64,000 nt of DNA from Tetraselmis striata. Taxonomy: Eukaryota > Chlorophyta > Chlorodendrophyceae > Chlorodendrales > Chlorodendraceae. A model generated the notes under the pieces. The model searched no databases and was not told where the DNA came from. It saw nothing but the letters and a program-made list of their open reading frames with translations. The position numbers and the translations under genes were made by a program. Every line of letters starts with the position of its first letter. Position 1 is the first letter of the stretch. Below, piece by piece: positions 1 to 9,488 of the stretch. Where the stretch lies: contig VCJN01001406.1 in the NCBI GenBank assembly GCA_006384855.1, positions 1 through 64,000 on the forward strand, written 5' to 3'.

Positions 1-1
1 G

Positions 2-295
2 GAACTGCACCACCACCGCGCGGACGATGCGCCCCCCTATTTCACGATCTTCATCGTCGGCCATATCATCCTGCCGATCGCCCTTGCCGTCGAGGTCGCC
101 TTCGTCCCGGACATGTGGGTGCATTTCGTGCTCTGGCTGCCGCTGATCGTGATTTCCTCGCTGCTGGCGCTGCCGCCGATCAAGGGCGCGCTCATCGGCC
201 TGCAATGGGCCAACTACATGCACGGCTTCGACCCGAACGCGATCGGCGACGACCAGCCGATGTATGATTTTGGCGGCGGAAACGAGGGACGATGA
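2..295 (+). CDS. DUF983 family membrane protein (5' truncated by window edge)
   Basis: The reading frame is open from the left edge, so the N-terminus is missing and 97 residues are visible. It contains the family's typical HH-rich stretch before APPYFTIF, then two hydrophobic membrane segments (about residues 13-34 and 38-62 of the visible part). These are followed by an ALPPIKGALIGLQWA segment and a short cytoplasmic tail. DUF983 proteins are small inner-membrane proteins of unknown function, common in alphaproteobacteria and often near cytochrome oxidase or NUDIX genes. The stop overlaps the start of the NUDIX gene (ATGA), so the two are probably co-translated. The family call is from the sequence pattern; no function is inferred. 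Confidence 0.75.
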   Translation, partial: ELHHHRADDAPPYFTIFIVGHIILPIALAVEVAFVPDMWVHFVLWLPLIVISSLLALPPIKGALIGLQWANYMHGFDPNAIGDDQPMYDFGGGNEGR

Positions 296-1035
296 GCGAG
301 GACCTCGTCCGGCGCCTGTCGGCGGCGGAGCGTCACACCAACAATCCCAATCTTCGCCCGAAGGATGCGGCGACGCTTCTGGTGCTCGACCGCAGCCAGG
401 GCGGCAGCCCGCGCGTGCTCATGGGGCGGCGCCATCAGCGCCACCGCTTCATGCCGGGCATGTTCGTCTTTCCCGGCGGGCGGGTCGATCCGCAGGACAG
501 CCGCATCCCGGTGACAGGCGCCTATCACCCGCAAGTCGCCCACAAGTTGATGCACGCGATGAAGGGCCCGAAGACGGAAGCCCGCGCGCGCGCCTTCACC
601 GTGGCTGCGGCGCGCGAGACCTATGAGGAGGCCGGCGTTCTCGTCGGCGCCCCGACCGACACGCCCTGGACCGGGACCGGCGACATGGCCGCCTTCTCGG
701 ACCGCAGCCTGCTACCGGATCTCACCCCTGTGCGGTTGATCGCCCGCGCGATCACCCCGCCGCGCCGTCCGAGACGATTCGACACGCGCTTCCTCGCCGT
801 GTTCGCCGATGCGATCGCAGACCGCCTGCCCGAGGGCACCGGCCCGTCCGGCGAGCTTGAGGATGTGCACTGGCTGACGCTGACCCAGGCCAAGGATCTG
901 GAACTGCCGACGATCACGCTGACCATCATCGAAGAGCTGGAAAACCGGCTTCGCCACGACCCGGATCTGGATCCGGCAACCCCGGTGCCGTTTTATTATT
1001 GGCGAGGCAGCGGCTTCACCCGGGAGGAAGTCTGA
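292..1035 (+). CDS. NUDIX hydrolase
   Basis: This is a 247-residue NUDIX-fold hydrolase, predicted to cleave a nucleoside diphosphate linked to another moiety. The helix part of the NUDIX box is clear (ARETYEEAGVLVG, about residues 105-117). The preceding glycine-rich strand (FPGGRVDPQD, about 61-70) is separated from it by a long insert. That layout is seen in the larger NUDIX proteins that resemble the eukaryotic NUDT19/RP2 group, which act on CoA-like substrates. The substrate here cannot be read from sequence. The start overlaps the DUF983 stop by 4 nt. The downstream rpmG starts about 150 nt later and probably has its own promoter. Confidence 0.85.
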   Translation: MSEDLVRRLSAAERHTNNPNLRPKDAATLLVLDRSQGGSPRVLMGRRHQRHRFMPGMFVFPGGRVDPQDSRIPVTGAYHPQVAHKLMHAMKGPKTEARARAFTVAAARETYEEAGVLVGAPTDTPWTGTGDMAAFSDRSLLPDLTPVRLIARAITPPRRPRRFDTRFLAVFADAIADRLPEGTGPSGELEDVHWLTLTQAKDLELPTITLTIIEELENRLRHDPDLDPATPVPFYYWRGSGFTREEV

Positions 1036-1186
1036 CGGCTCGCAGACCGTCCGCGATCCCGCTTGACTTATGCCGCGCGAAACGTATGGTGCGCGCAAAG
1101 TTTCCCAAGATTTTCCGGCGGAACGTGATCTTCGATGTCTCGGGGTTCGCAACGCGGTGCCGGACACCAGTGCAAGGACAAGAACG

Positions 1187-1354
1187 ATGGCCAAGGCGAA
1201 CACCATCAAGATCAAGTTGCTGTCGACGGCCGACACCGGCTTTTTCTATGTGACCAAGAAGAACTCCCGCACCATGACCGACAAGATGGTCAAGCGGAAG
1301 TACGATCCGGTCGCGAAGAAGCACGTCGAATTCCGCGAAGCCAAGATCAAGTAA
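1187..1354 (+). CDS. rpmG: 50S ribosomal protein L33
   Basis: This 55-residue L33 matches the family over its full length ([20 protein letters not shown] to the basic C-terminus ending EFREAKIK). It is a small rRNA-binding protein of the large ribosomal subunit, near the tRNA exit site. No cysteines are present, so it is the zinc-independent (C-minus) form. The ATG at 1187 is chosen because family members begin MAKA. In-frame ATGs further upstream would add residues with no family match. A Rho-independent terminator follows 60 nt downstream, which suggests a monocistronic unit. Confidence 0.97.
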   Translation: MAKANTIKIKLLSTADTGFFYVTKKNSRTMTDKMVKRKYDPVAKKHVEFREAKIK

Positions 1355-1410
1355 CGATCCGGCGCGCCCGGCAGGCCCAGCGCCGCCGCTGCGAATTGTC
1401 TGGAACGATA

Positions 1411-1442
1411 CGCAAAAAGGTCCCTCATGGGGCCTTTTTTCG
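1411..1442 (+). terminator. Rho-independent terminator of rpmG
   Basis: The hairpin AAAAGGTCCC-tcat-GGGGCCTTTT is followed by a run of T. It lies just downstream of rpmG on the same strand. The A-rich left arm means it could also work leftward, but no gene reads toward it from the right. Confidence 0.85.
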
Positions 1443-1487
1443 TTTGTCGGGAACACGCGGCATGACGCAAGGGTCCGGCGCGCGAAA

Positions 1488-1511
1488 GCGCCGACAGGAT
1501 ACCGTCGGCGC
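1488..1511. repeat. Perfect 8-bp inverted repeat
   Basis: GCGCCGAC and GTCGGCGC flank the 8-nt spacer aggatacc, followed by caaaatgg. It could be a weak terminator-like stem or part of a structured transcript. No gene is tied to it. Confidence 0.5.
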
Positions 1512-1565
1512 AAAATGGAATAACCAGTCGTGCCGGGAGTGTGCGGGGCGGCCGTGAAAGAAGGC

Positions 1566-1623
1566 GACCGGTGCTCCCGCAGGCATTTCAAGGAGGCCAC
1601 TCCTGCCTGCCGGGGCACCGGTC
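1566..1623. repeat. Long stem-loop, 20-nt arms with two mismatches
   Basis: The left arm spans 1566-1585 (GACCGGTGCTCCCGCAGGCA) and the right arm spans 1604-1623. They pair at 18 of 20 positions. The 18-nt centre itself contains AGGAG and CTCCT, which can pair and lengthen the stem. There is no T-run, so it is not a normal terminator. It could be a REP-like palindromic repeat or part of a non-coding RNA. I saw no second copy in this window. Confidence 0.6.
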
Positions 1624-1809
1624 AACCCCACGGTGTCAGGAGATGCGGCGGACCTGAACCTTCCGTGGGACGCTTCTGTCGACCCGTTGCAGCCACTGCA
1701 TCGGGACGATCATGAAATGATGCGAGTTGACAAACGCATCTGATCACAACCGGCAGCCTACCCAAACCCCGTTGCGAATCAATACAAACCCGGTGCCGTT
1801 AGCATTTTA

Positions 1810-1826
1810 TTTACAATTTATGTAAA
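1810..1826. promoter_or_regulatory. Operator-like palindrome TTTACA-n5-TGTAAA
   Basis: Perfect 6-nt arms with a 5-nt AT spacer lie in the only AT-rich stretch upstream of the DUF2799 lipoprotein gene (start 2031). The shape suits a dimeric repressor or activator, but the protein that would bind is unknown. Confidence 0.35.
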
Positions 1827-2030
1827 CGAACGCGGTAAACACCCGCCTGGCTTCCCGAAACGGCGCCGGCACTGTCCCGAAACCGCAAGCGCCGGCGCGG
1901 GCGGATTCCGCGTCTCGTCTTCAGCTCTTGCGCCCGGGGAACCAAACGGTTTATTTCAACCAAAGACACGCATGAGTGGAATTCTGACCGGCCTTTCGAA
2001 AAACCCATTTGAAACAAGCGGATTTGCATC

Positions 2031-2669
2031 ATGAAGATCTGGGGCTTCGTCGCGGTGGCCGGTGCCGCCCTTTTCCTTGCCAGTTGCGCGACCGTCTCTC
2101 GCGAACAATGCGAGGCCGGCGACTGGCCGGCGATTGGCAAGGCCCATGCATTGCAGGGATTTCCGGCATCGCGCCTGGACAACGTTGTCGAGGATTGCGG
2201 ACGCCACTCGATTGCCGTCGACACGGATGCCTACATGCAGGGCTGGCGCATGGGTGTGCGCGCCTATTGCACGCCGCGGCGCGGCTTCGAGGACGGGCGC
2301 AACGGCAAACGGCCGTCGTTTTCCTGCCCGGCGGATCTCGCGGTCGACTACGACGATGCGCGCCGGCTCGGCGACCGGCTGAAAGAGGCCGACGAGGATG
2401 TCAGCCTGAGCGAAAGCAGCCTCGAACGCTCCCGGCGCGAAGTCGACGACCTTGGAGAGCGCATCGCCGCGCTCGACTGCATGCAGGAGGATCGCGCGGC
2501 AAGGCGCGCCTGCCGCCTTGAGCGCGAAAGCCTCCGCGATCGCCGCTCCAGCGCGCGCTATTTGCTCGAGTCTAGCCGGCGGGACCTGCGACAGGCCCAA
2601 CGCGAACGCGATGCGGTGTTTGAGGATGTGATGGCGGCCTATGCCCGCCGCTTTTCCCGGGAACCCTAG
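2031..2669 (+). CDS. DUF2799 family lipoprotein
   Basis: This 212-residue predicted outer-envelope lipoprotein has an N-terminal hydrophobic signal and lipobox LASC at residues 16-19, so Cys19 would be lipidated. The first half has the DUF2799 pattern (CEAGDW near the start, then RHSIAVD, YMQGW and YCTPRRGFEDGRNG). The second half, about residues 115-205, is rich in charged residues with heptad-like spacing and is probably a coiled coil. The function of the family is unknown. A single-gene unit is likely, because it is flanked by a long intergenic region upstream and by convergent pleD downstream. Confidence 0.85.
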   Translation: MKIWGFVAVAGAALFLASCATVSREQCEAGDWPAIGKAHALQGFPASRLDNVVEDCGRHSIAVDTDAYMQGWRMGVRAYCTPRRGFEDGRNGKRPSFSCPADLAVDYDDARRLGDRLKEADEDVSLSESSLERSRREVDDLGERIAALDCMQEDRAARRACRLERESLRDRRSSARYLLESSRRDLRQAQRERDAVFEDVMAAYARRFSREP

Positions 2670-2755
2670 CACGGATACCGGAGCGGGAACGGCGTCAGCC
2701 CGTCCCGGTGCGCGTGTCCGGTCGTCTGGGCGCGTCCGGCGCGCCCTGCGCGGTC

Positions 2756-4139
2756 TCAACGGCATCGGAGCCGTCCGGGAAACAGACGACGCGGTTTGCG
2801 CCCGGCTCCCTTGGCGCGATACAGCGCCTGGTCGGCGCGTTTGATCAAGGCATCGCCGCTGTCTCCGGCGCCTTCATGCGCCGCAACGCCGAGGCTCACG
2901 GTCACCGAAAGCCCCTCGCCCGTCGCCCCGGGCAATGTGAAGGGCTGGCGCTCGATCACCGCGCGCAGGCGCTCCGCGACCTTCCCGGCGGCGGAGACGG
3001 GTGTCTCCGGCATCAGGATGAGGAATTCCTCGCCCCCCAGACGGCACACCATGTCGAGCCCGCGCACATGACCGCGCAGCCGCCCGGCGAGTTCCCTGAG
3101 CACCGCGTCCCCTGCATCGTGGCCATGGGTGTCGTTGATCGACTTGAAGCGATCGATGTCGATCATCACCACAGAAAGAGGCAAATCGGCCTCCCCTGCC
3201 TGCCGCACGAGCCGCGACAGATGCGAGGTGAGGTAGTGGCGGTTTGCGCAACCCGGTCAACGGATCCGTGATCGCCATGGCAATGGTCTGCTCGACATCG
3301 CTGGCGAGCCGGTCGTTGGCACGTTTGCGCGCGATCTGGGTACGCAGGCGCAGCACCAGCTCCGTGCGTTCGACCGGACGGAGGATGCAGTCGTTCACAC
3401 CCAGTTCCAGCGCCCGTAGCGTCCGCGTGGACTCGTCGGGGTCGGCGATCAGGATGATCGGCACGAGCCGGGTGCGCTCCAGCGCGCGGAGCTGCGAGAC
3501 CAGCCGCAGGGCATCGGACTTCGCAAGCCCGAGATTGATCACGATGGTCTCATAGCCGCGTTCCGCGGCAGTGATCAGCGCCTGCGCGCCGTCAACCTCG
3601 AGCTCGACCCGGCAATTCTGCCGCAGGATCGCAGTGAGGTGTCTGGACGACGAGGCACAGTCGTCGACAAGCAGCACCCGGCCTTCCGCCTCCATCGACG
3701 GCTCGATCTCCGGCACCAGCCCGAATTGCGAGCCGGTCTGCGCGCGCAGCCGCAGTTCGTCGCTCGCCCGCTTGAGCGACACGAGGTTCTTCACCCGGGC
3801 AACCAGCGCGATGTCATTGACCGGCTTGGTCAGGAATTCATCCGCGCCGACACGCAATCCCTTGATGCGGTCGTCGACCCGGTCGAGTGCCGTGATCATC
3901 ACCACCGGAATATGGGCGGTTCTCGGGTCGGCCTTGAGCCGCCGGCAGACCTCGAATCCATCCATTCCGGGCATCATCACGTCGAGCAGGATGATGTCGC
4001 ACGGCCAGGTCGCGACAATCGACAGCGCTTCCGCACCGCTCGAAGCCGTGCGAACGTCGAAATACTCGGCGCCAAGCCGGGCTTCGAGCAGCCGGACATT
4101 GGCCTTAACGTCGTCGACGACCAGAATGCGCCCTGTCAT
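2756..4139 (-). CDS. pleD: Response regulator / diguanylate cyclase PleD (frame broken by one base)
   Basis: It makes cyclic di-GMP and controls polar development and motility in alphaproteobacteria. Domains in order are a first receiver with phospho-acceptor Asp53 ([15 protein letters not shown]), a second degenerate receiver, and a GGDEF domain with active motif GGEEF and an upstream RxxD inhibition site (RGLD). The length of about 460 residues equals Caulobacter PleD. The frame shifts at a TTT run at 3243-3245 (AAA on the coding strand). Removing one base restores the highly conserved start of the GGDEF domain (TDPLTGLRN). The ATG overlaps the divK stop (ATGA), giving the classic divK-pleD operon. 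The break is probably a sequencing error. Confidence 0.9.
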
Positions 4140-4525
4140 GCCCCCTCGCGTGGCGTCAATCGCCCCAGATAGGAGCGAACGGTTTCCAGGAATTTCGCCA
4201 CGGAAATCGGCTTGGAAATATAGGCCTCGCATCCGCCCTGGCGAATGCGCTCCTCATCGCCCTTCATTGCGAACGCCGTGACCGCAATGACGGGAATCGT
4301 CTTCAGATCGTCGTCTTCCTTGATCCACTTCGTGACTTCCAGACCGGAGACCTCCGGCAACTGGATATCCATCAGAATCAGATCGGGACGATGCGCGCGC
4401 GCAAGCTCAAGCGCCTCCATGCCCGTGCGGGTCTGGAGGGTCTCATAGCCATGAGCTTCCAACAAATCATGAAACAGCTTCATGTTGAGTTCATTGTCCT
4501 CAACAATCAGCACGGTCTTTGCCAT
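4136..4525 (-). CDS. divK: Polar differentiation response regulator DivK
   Basis: This 129-residue protein is a single receiver domain without an output domain. It has the acidic pair Glu9-Asp10 (VIVED), phospho-acceptor Asp53 (LILMDIQLP), the switch Thr in AVTAFA, and Lys in ISKPI. In Caulobacter and rhizobia, DivK is phosphorylated by DivJ/PleC-type kinases and controls CtrA through DivL and CckA. The ATG at 4525 gives the family start [14 protein letters not shown]; longer frames have no match. It is co-transcribed with pleD (4-nt overlap). The divergent DUF3572 gene begins 154 nt away. Confidence 0.95.
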   Translation of the reverse strand: MAKTVLIVEDNELNMKLFHDLLEAHGYETLQTRTGMEALELARAHRPDLILMDIQLPEVSGLEVTKWIKEDDDLKTIPVIAVTAFAMKGDEERIRQGGCEAYISKPISVAKFLETVRSYLGRLTPREGA

Positions 4526-4679
4526 ATCAATCGCCTTCGTCCCCGTGCCGTGCCCACTTTGTCCCAACCGGATCCGTCCTTGCGAACGTCCCGCGCACAA
4601 GCGTGACTGGCGTTGGCCCCTTTCCCACGATAGGTACCATATATCGTAGAGGGAATTCGTTTCGGAAAGGCAAACGCAA

Positions 4680-4979
4680 ATGAACCTGGGACAGCGATCC
4701 CGCCTCAGCGCCGAGGAAGCCGAAACGCTCGCGGCCGACGCATTGGCATATCTGGCGGGCGACATGGAGCATCTTGGCCGCTTTCTCGCCCTTGCCGGCA
4801 TAGGTCCGGCCGAGCTCCGGGACGCCGCCCAGGAAGACGGCTTCCTGATCGGCGTGCTGGAATTCTACATGGCGCATGAAGCGCTGCTGCTGGCGTTCTG
4901 CGAGGCCCGCGGCCACCGGCCGACCAGCATCGCCATCGCGCGCCACGCGCTTGACGGATCCGCCCTGTCCGATGGCTGA
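4680..4979 (+). CDS. DUF3572 family protein
   Basis: This 99-residue, mostly helical, acidic protein has no signal or membrane segment. The sequence matches the DUF3572 layout (AEALAADAL-like start, [33 protein letters not shown]). This family is largely restricted to alphaproteobacteria and is regularly found divergent from divK, as here. Function is unknown. The stop overlaps the start of the HAD gene by 8 nt, which suggests translational coupling. Confidence 0.85.
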   Translation: MNLGQRSRLSAEEAETLAADALAYLAGDMEHLGRFLALAGIGPAELRDAAQEDGFLIGVLEFYMAHEALLLAFCEARGHRPTSIAIARHALDGSALSDG

Positions 4980-5638
4980 GCCGACGCCTGCGCTTGCCGA
5001 GACGCTGCGCCAGATCGAGACCCTCGACGCCAGCGAGCGTCCGCTGGTGGTCTGCGACGTCGACGAGGTGGCGCTGCATTTCATCGCGCATCTGGAAGAC
5101 CATCTGGAGAGCCTTGGCCTCGCCTTCCTCAGCCACGACTACAAGCTGACGGGCAACATCGCAGACCGCAATGGCGCGCCATTGCCCGCCGACGAGATCA
5201 AGGGTCTGCTGCAAACCTTCTTCGACACCTGGACGCCACAGGCAGCAGCCTGTGGAGGGCGCGCCGCAGGCGCTGCGCCGCCTGTCGCAGGACGCCGACA
5301 TCGTGTTCCTGACCAATCTGCCGGGGGCCTGGAACCGGGACACACGGGCCAGGACCCTCTCGCAGCACGACATGCAATATCCGGTGATCACCAACACCGG
5401 GCCGAAGGGCGGCGCGGTCGCAGCCCTTGCGGCCGGGCGCCCGGGACCGGTCGTGTTCATCGACGACAGCCCCCAGAACATCCGCTCCGTGCAGACGACT
5501 CTGGCCGATTGCATCCTGATCCATTTCGTCGCCGACAAGCGATTCTTCGCAACCTCCGACACAATCGCCGGCGTGCATCTGAAAACCGATGACTGGGGCG
5601 CCGTCGAGGCCTATATTTCTGGGTGCCTTTCCGACTAG
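4972..5638 (+). CDS. HAD-superfamily protein, DUF2608-like (frame broken by one base)
   Basis: This haloacid-dehalogenase-fold protein of about 222 residues is probably a phosphatase of unknown substrate. Motif I is DVDEV (about residue 27) in place of the usual DxDxT. The C-terminal part has FLTNLPG (motif II region) and [10 protein letters not shown] (acidic motif). The N- and C-terminal halves lie in different frames. They join if one base is removed near the GG at 5241-5242, inside a CAG-repeat-like stretch. The start overlaps the DUF3572 stop by 8 nt. I regard the break as a likely sequencing error, though a real mutation cannot be excluded. Confidence 0.7.
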
Positions 5639-5678
5639 ATCCGGAAACGCCCTCGCGCTGCGCGTCGGAGCTCCTGGA

Positions 5679-7016
5679 ATGTCGCCCTCTCCCAAAGATC
5701 CGGACAGATCCACGGCGGACCGACCGGCCCCGCGCGGCGGGTCGATCTGCCGCGATTGCGGCACGCGCCAGAGGCCGGCCGCGCGCCGCTGTAGCGCCTG
5801 CGGCAGTCCGCGCCTCCTCGCCCATGACGAACTCGACACGCTTTCCATCGCCCATGTCGATTGCGATGCCTTCTATGCCTCGGTGGAAAAGCGCGACAAT
5901 CCGGAGCTTCTCGACAAGCCGGTGATCGTCGGCGGCGGGCGGCGCGGTGTCGTCTCGACCTGCTGCTATATCGCGCGCATCCGCGGCGTGCGGTCGGCCA
6001 TGCCAATGTTCAAGGCGCTGGAGGCCTGTCCCGACGCGGTGGTCGTGCGCCCGGACATGGAGAAATACGCAAGCGTCGGGCGCGAGATCCGCGCGCGCAT
6101 GCTCGCGCTCACGCCGCTGGTCGAGCCGCTGTCCATCGACGAGGCCTTCCTCGACCTCACCGGCACCGAGCGCCTTCACCATGCAACGCCTGCCGAAACG
6201 CTGGTGCGCTTCGCCCGCGAGGTGGAGCGCGACATCGGCATCACCGTATCCGTTGGCCTCGCCGCCAACAAGTTTCTCGCCAAGATCGCCTCCGATCTCG
6301 ACAAGCCGCGCGGCTTTTCCGTGATCGGCGCGGCGGAAGCCAGGACCTTCCTCGCCGACAAGCCGGTGGGGCTGATCTGGGGTGTCGGCAAGGTGTTTCA
6401 GGACAAGCTCGCCCGCGACGGCCTGAAGACCATCGGACAACTGCAGGCAATGGAGGCAACGGATCTGGCCCGGCGATACGGCGCGATGGGGCTGAGACTT
6501 GCAAGCCTCGCCCATGGACGCGACGAACGCCGGGTGTCGCCGGAGCGCGACACCAAGAGCATTTCCAACGAGACGACCTTCAACACCGATATCGGCGATC
6601 ACGGCCAGTTGCGTGCCATCCTGCGCCGGCTCTCAGAGCAGGTCTCCGAGCGGTTGAAAGCCGCCGACATGGCCGGGCGCACCGTAACGCTGAAACTCAA
6701 GACCGCCGAGTTCAAGACGCTGACCCGGGCCCGCAGCCTGCCGGCGCCGACCCAGCTCGCCGACCGGATCTTTCGCGCCGGCGATGATCTTCTGCGGGGC
6801 GAGACGAACGGACGCCGGTTCCGCCTGATCGGCATCGGCGTCAGCGAGTTCGCCGATCCCGTCCATGCCGACCCGGACGATCTCGTCGACGACGGCGCCG
6901 GACGCCGCGCCCGCGCGGAGCGCGCGGTCGATGCGCTGCGCTCGAAATTCGGCAAGAGCGCCGTCGAACTCGGTCTCACCCGCTCAGGCGACATCCGCCG
7001 CCAGCGGGATCGCTGA
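5679..7016 (+). CDS. dinB: DNA polymerase IV (Y-family) with N-terminal zinc ribbon
   Basis: This error-prone translesion polymerase has 445 residues. The N-terminal extension carries four cysteines, CRDC (24/27) and CSAC (38/41), forming a likely zinc ribbon as in many rhizobial DinB proteins. The palm domain has catalytic acidic residues in [11 protein letters not shown] and SIDEAFLD. A helix-hairpin-helix thumb region ([14 protein letters not shown]) and a little-finger domain follow. The C-terminus lacks a clear QLxLF clamp motif in the last residues. The start at 5679 is chosen because it precedes the zinc ribbon and follows the HAD stop by 40 nt; an upstream in-frame ATG would overlap the HAD gene. 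Confidence 0.95.
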   Translation: MSPSPKDPDRSTADRPAPRGGSICRDCGTRQRPAARRCSACGSPRLLAHDELDTLSIAHVDCDAFYASVEKRDNPELLDKPVIVGGGRRGVVSTCCYIARIRGVRSAMPMFKALEACPDAVVVRPDMEKYASVGREIRARMLALTPLVEPLSIDEAFLDLTGTERLHHATPAETLVRFAREVERDIGITVSVGLAANKFLAKIASDLDKPRGFSVIGAAEARTFLADKPVGLIWGVGKVFQDKLARDGLKTIGQLQAMEATDLARRYGAMGLRLASLAHGRDERRVSPERDTKSISNETTFNTDIGDHGQLRAILRRLSEQVSERLKAADMAGRTVTLKLKTAEFKTLTRARSLPAPTQLADRIFRAGDDLLRGETNGRRFRLIGIGVSEFADPVHADPDDLVDDGAGRRARAERAVDALRSKFGKSAVELGLTRSGDIRRQRDR

Positions 7017-7037
7017 CGGCCGGATCACCGCGGGTTC

Positions 7038-7895
7038 CTATTGCTTGCAGGTCACCGGATCGATCAGCGTCAGGTCCGACAGATTGCCGCGCAGCTCGAA
7101 GTCGCCGTAGTCGAGCTTGAGCCGCCGGCTGACGCCATTGTCATAAAGCAGGAACCCGAGCTGATAGGCCGGCATACGCTCGCCCGTGTCCTCACTCTCG
7201 CTGTCGAAATAGGCGATCGTGACCGGCCAGTGGGGATGATCGCCGATCTTCGCCACCGCACCGGCGTCTTCCTCGCCGGGGCTGCCCGGCCCGTCCCGCC
7301 GCGCGCCGATCACCGACGTCGTTTCATAGACCTTGTCACCCGTCTCCGACCCGTCGAACAGGTCCGCCACGAGGATCGTTTCCCCCTTGTCCGCCGCATC
7401 CAGCAGGCGCCGCAGGTGTTCGGTGGGGAACAATGCCGTCCCCGACAGTCTCACCTCGCGCTCGTCCGGCTTCTTCAGGTCGAGCGCAATGTGATCGTCG
7501 GCATGCTCCGCGCGCCCGCGGGTTTCCTCGCTGAGCTTGCGGTTCACATAGGTCTTCGACAGGAACTGAAAGGCCTTGCTGGCGGGATCCTCGAAGGAAC
7601 TCGTCTGCAGGTCGGTCACACGCGTCTGGCCGCGTTCGTCCGACACCTGGATGACGAAGCGGAACGCGACGCTGTAGCCCTCGCAGGGACCGCCGGTGAA
7701 TTCATAGACCATCCGCCCGCTGACGCCGGAAATGCCGGCCGCCTGCGAGGTTTCCGCCAGCGACAGGTCATAGACCGCGCGATGCGTCAGAAGCTCGGTC
7801 GGCGCGGCCTGCGCAGCGCCGGACAGCGCCGCTCCCAGGACAACCGCCGTCGCGCCGGTCCGGGCTGCGGCAACGCCAAGACGCGTTATGTTCAT
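7038..7895 (-). CDS. eipB: Cell envelope integrity protein EipB (DUF1849)
   Basis: This 285-residue periplasmic protein has a signal peptide (residues 1-30, cleavage near AQA-A). In Brucella, EipB is a spiral beta-sheet protein that supports the cell envelope and is stabilised by one disulfide between a mid-protein and a C-terminal cysteine. The equivalents here are Cys71 (GGPCEGYS) and Cys283 (VTCKQ). Family motifs include HRAVYDLSL near the mature start and MVYEFTG. It is convergent with dinB (21-nt gap) and divergent from ridA. The call rests on the DUF1849 pattern and matching length. Confidence 0.88.
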   Translation of the reverse strand: MNITRLGVAAARTGATAVVLGAALSGAAQAAPTELLTHRAVYDLSLAETSQAAGISGVSGRMVYEFTGGPCEGYSVAFRFVIQVSDERGQTRVTDLQTSSFEDPASKAFQFLSKTYVNRKLSEETRGRAEHADDHIALDLKKPDEREVRLSGTALFPTEHLRRLLDAADKGETILVADLFDGSETGDKVYETTSVIGARRDGPGSPGEEDAGAVAKIGDHPHWPVTIAYFDSESEDTGERMPAYQLGFLLYDNGVSRRLKLDYGDFELRGNLSDLTLIDPVTCKQ

Positions 7896-8108
7896 CGTTT
7901 ACTCCTCGACAGAACCCCGCATCAATGTCGCGCATCCGGGCGGCGCCGACCAGTCCTTCCGTGAAGGGAATTTTCCTTTCCCGTTCCCGAGGTCGCGCGG
8001 AGACCCGTTCGACGCTTGAAGCGCTTCGGAAATTCAGTCACTCTTCCGGCGAATTTTGCAGGCGGCCGAAAAATCGGCGCGACACGGACAGACCGAAGGA
8101 ATTTGCCA

Positions 8109-8573
8109 ATGCCGGGTGAAATCGAGAACCACATCTCCTCGCTGGGAATCACCTTGCCCAAGGCGGCCGCGCCCGCCGCCAACTATGTCCCCTATGTCCA
8201 GACCGGCAATCAGCTTTTCATCTCCGGCCAGATTCCGATGGGGCCGAACGGCATCGAGCATCAGGGCAAGCTCGGCGACGACTATTCGCTCGAGAACGGC
8301 CAGGCGGCGGCAAAGCTGTGCGCCATCAACCTCCTCGCCCAGGCCAAGGCCGCACTCGGCGACCTCGACCGCATCGTGCGGCTGGTGAAGATCTCGGGTT
8401 TCGTCAATTCAACGCCCGATTTCACCGACCAGCCGAAAGTGATCAACGGTGCGTCCGATTTCCTGGTCGAGGCGCTCGGCGACAAGGGCCGCCACGCCCG
8501 CGCCGCCGTCGGCGTTTCCGGCCTGCCGTTCGGGGTTGCAGTCGAGATCGACGCAATCTTCGAGGTCGCCTGA
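8109..8573 (+). CDS. RidA family protein (YjgF/YER057c/UK114)
   Basis: This 154-residue protein belongs to the longer YjgF subgroup, whose RidA members hydrolyse reactive enamine/imine intermediates from PLP enzymes. Visible family features are GNQLFISGQIP near residue 35, a central NLLAQAKAALGDLDRIVRLVKI stretch, and HARAAVGVSGLPFGVAVEIDAIFEV at the C-terminus. That last segment holds the arginine that normally contacts the substrate carboxylate. The ATG at 8109 has a GAAGGA ribosome site. The glycerophosphodiester gene follows after 36 nt and is probably in the same operon. Which RidA subgroup it belongs to is uncertain. Confidence 0.88.
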   Translation: MPGEIENHISSLGITLPKAAAPAANYVPYVQTGNQLFISGQIPMGPNGIEHQGKLGDDYSLENGQAAAKLCAINLLAQAKAALGDLDRIVRLVKISGFVNSTPDFTDQPKVINGASDFLVEALGDKGRHARAAVGVSGLPFGVAVEIDAIFEVA

Positions 8574-8609
8574 CCGTTCCGCGCCATTCTTCAACGGAAA
8601 CTTGCAAAG

Positions 8610-9374
8610 ATGCGCGATCTTTCCTGGCTGACCGAGCGCCCGATCGCGCATCGCGGCTATCACGACAAGGCGCGCGGCTGCGTCGAAAACACGCCCTCAG
8701 CCGTTGCCGCCGCGATGGAGAAGGCATTCTCCATCGAGGTCGACCTGCAGCAAAGCGCCGACCACAGGGCCATCGTCTTTCACGACGACACGCTGGACCG
8801 GCTGACCTTCGAGACCGGACCGGTCAAGGCCCGCACGGCGGCGGACCTCCGCACGGCGATGATGCGCGGCACCGACGACCGGCTGTGGCTGCTCGACGAG
8901 TTGCTCGAGCTGGTCGACGGCCGGGTCGGCCTGTGCATCGAGATCAAGTCGCGCTTCGAGCGTCATCCCAAGCACGCCTATATCGCCGGCATCGCCGAAA
9001 GCCTGAGGCGCTACAAGGGACCTGTGGCGGTGAAGTCCTTCGACCCCGACATCATGCAGATGATGCGCGAGGCCGCACCCGACATTCCGCGCGGCGCATT
9101 GGGCGACGGCGCCCGCGACCTGAAGGAGTGGGGCCGCGCCAGCCGGATCGAGCGCTTCATGCTGCGGCACATGCTTTATGCCCCGCGCATCCGCCCGAGC
9201 TTCGTGTCCTATTGGGTCAAGGATCTGCCCGCCTTTGCACCCGCCACCCTGCGCCGGGTGTTCGGCCTGCCCTTGATCGCCTGGACCGTGCGCACGCCGG
9301 AAGATCGCGCCCGCGCGAACGCCTTTGCCGACCAGATCGTCTTCGAGGGCTTCGACCCCGACGCCGCCCTGTGA
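8610..9374 (+). CDS. Glycerophosphodiester phosphodiesterase family protein
   Basis: This 254-residue GDPD-fold enzyme is predicted to hydrolyse glycerophosphodiesters to glycerol-3-phosphate and an alcohol. Catalytic elements visible are HRG (about residues 14-16, paired with a later His in FHDDTLDR), the metal-binding EVD (43-45), and EIK (about 111-113). No signal peptide is present, so it is cytoplasmic, like UgpQ. It lies 36 nt after ridA and is followed by a strong terminator, so the two genes form a short unit. Confidence 0.9.
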   Translation: MRDLSWLTERPIAHRGYHDKARGCVENTPSAVAAAMEKAFSIEVDLQQSADHRAIVFHDDTLDRLTFETGPVKARTAADLRTAMMRGTDDRLWLLDELLELVDGRVGLCIEIKSRFERHPKHAYIAGIAESLRRYKGPVAVKSFDPDIMQMMREAAPDIPRGALGDGARDLKEWGRASRIERFMLRHMLYAPRIRPSFVSYWVKDLPAFAPATLRRVFGLPLIAWTVRTPEDRARANAFADQIVFEGFDPDAAL

Positions 9375-9379
9375 CGAGT

Positions 9380-9413
9380 GGAGGGGAAGTGGCGCGCAGC
9401 CCCTCCCCTTTTT
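9380..9413 (+). terminator. Rho-independent terminator after the GDPD gene
   Basis: GGAGGGG (9380-9386) pairs with CCCCTCC (9400-9406) and is followed by CC and five T. It starts 6 nt after the stop codon of the phosphodiesterase gene. Confidence 0.75.
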
Positions 9414-9488
9414 CGGCAGCCACCCTAAGTCGTGTGGGGGCGCGCTGCGCGCGATGGATACTCTCAACGACATGAAGGCACAGGTTTC

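Larger units (their letters stand above)
1443..2030. other. 588-nt intergenic region with several inverted repeats, no convincing gene
   Basis: Short open frames exist here on both strands, but none has a good ribosome site with a recognisable product. The region holds three inverted repeats listed separately (1488-1511, 1566-1623, 1810-1826). There is also a weaker one around 1719-1740 (GATGCG ... CGCATC). Base composition drops to AT-rich near 1790-1830, as expected for the promoter region of the lipoprotein gene at 2031. Confidence 0.5.
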
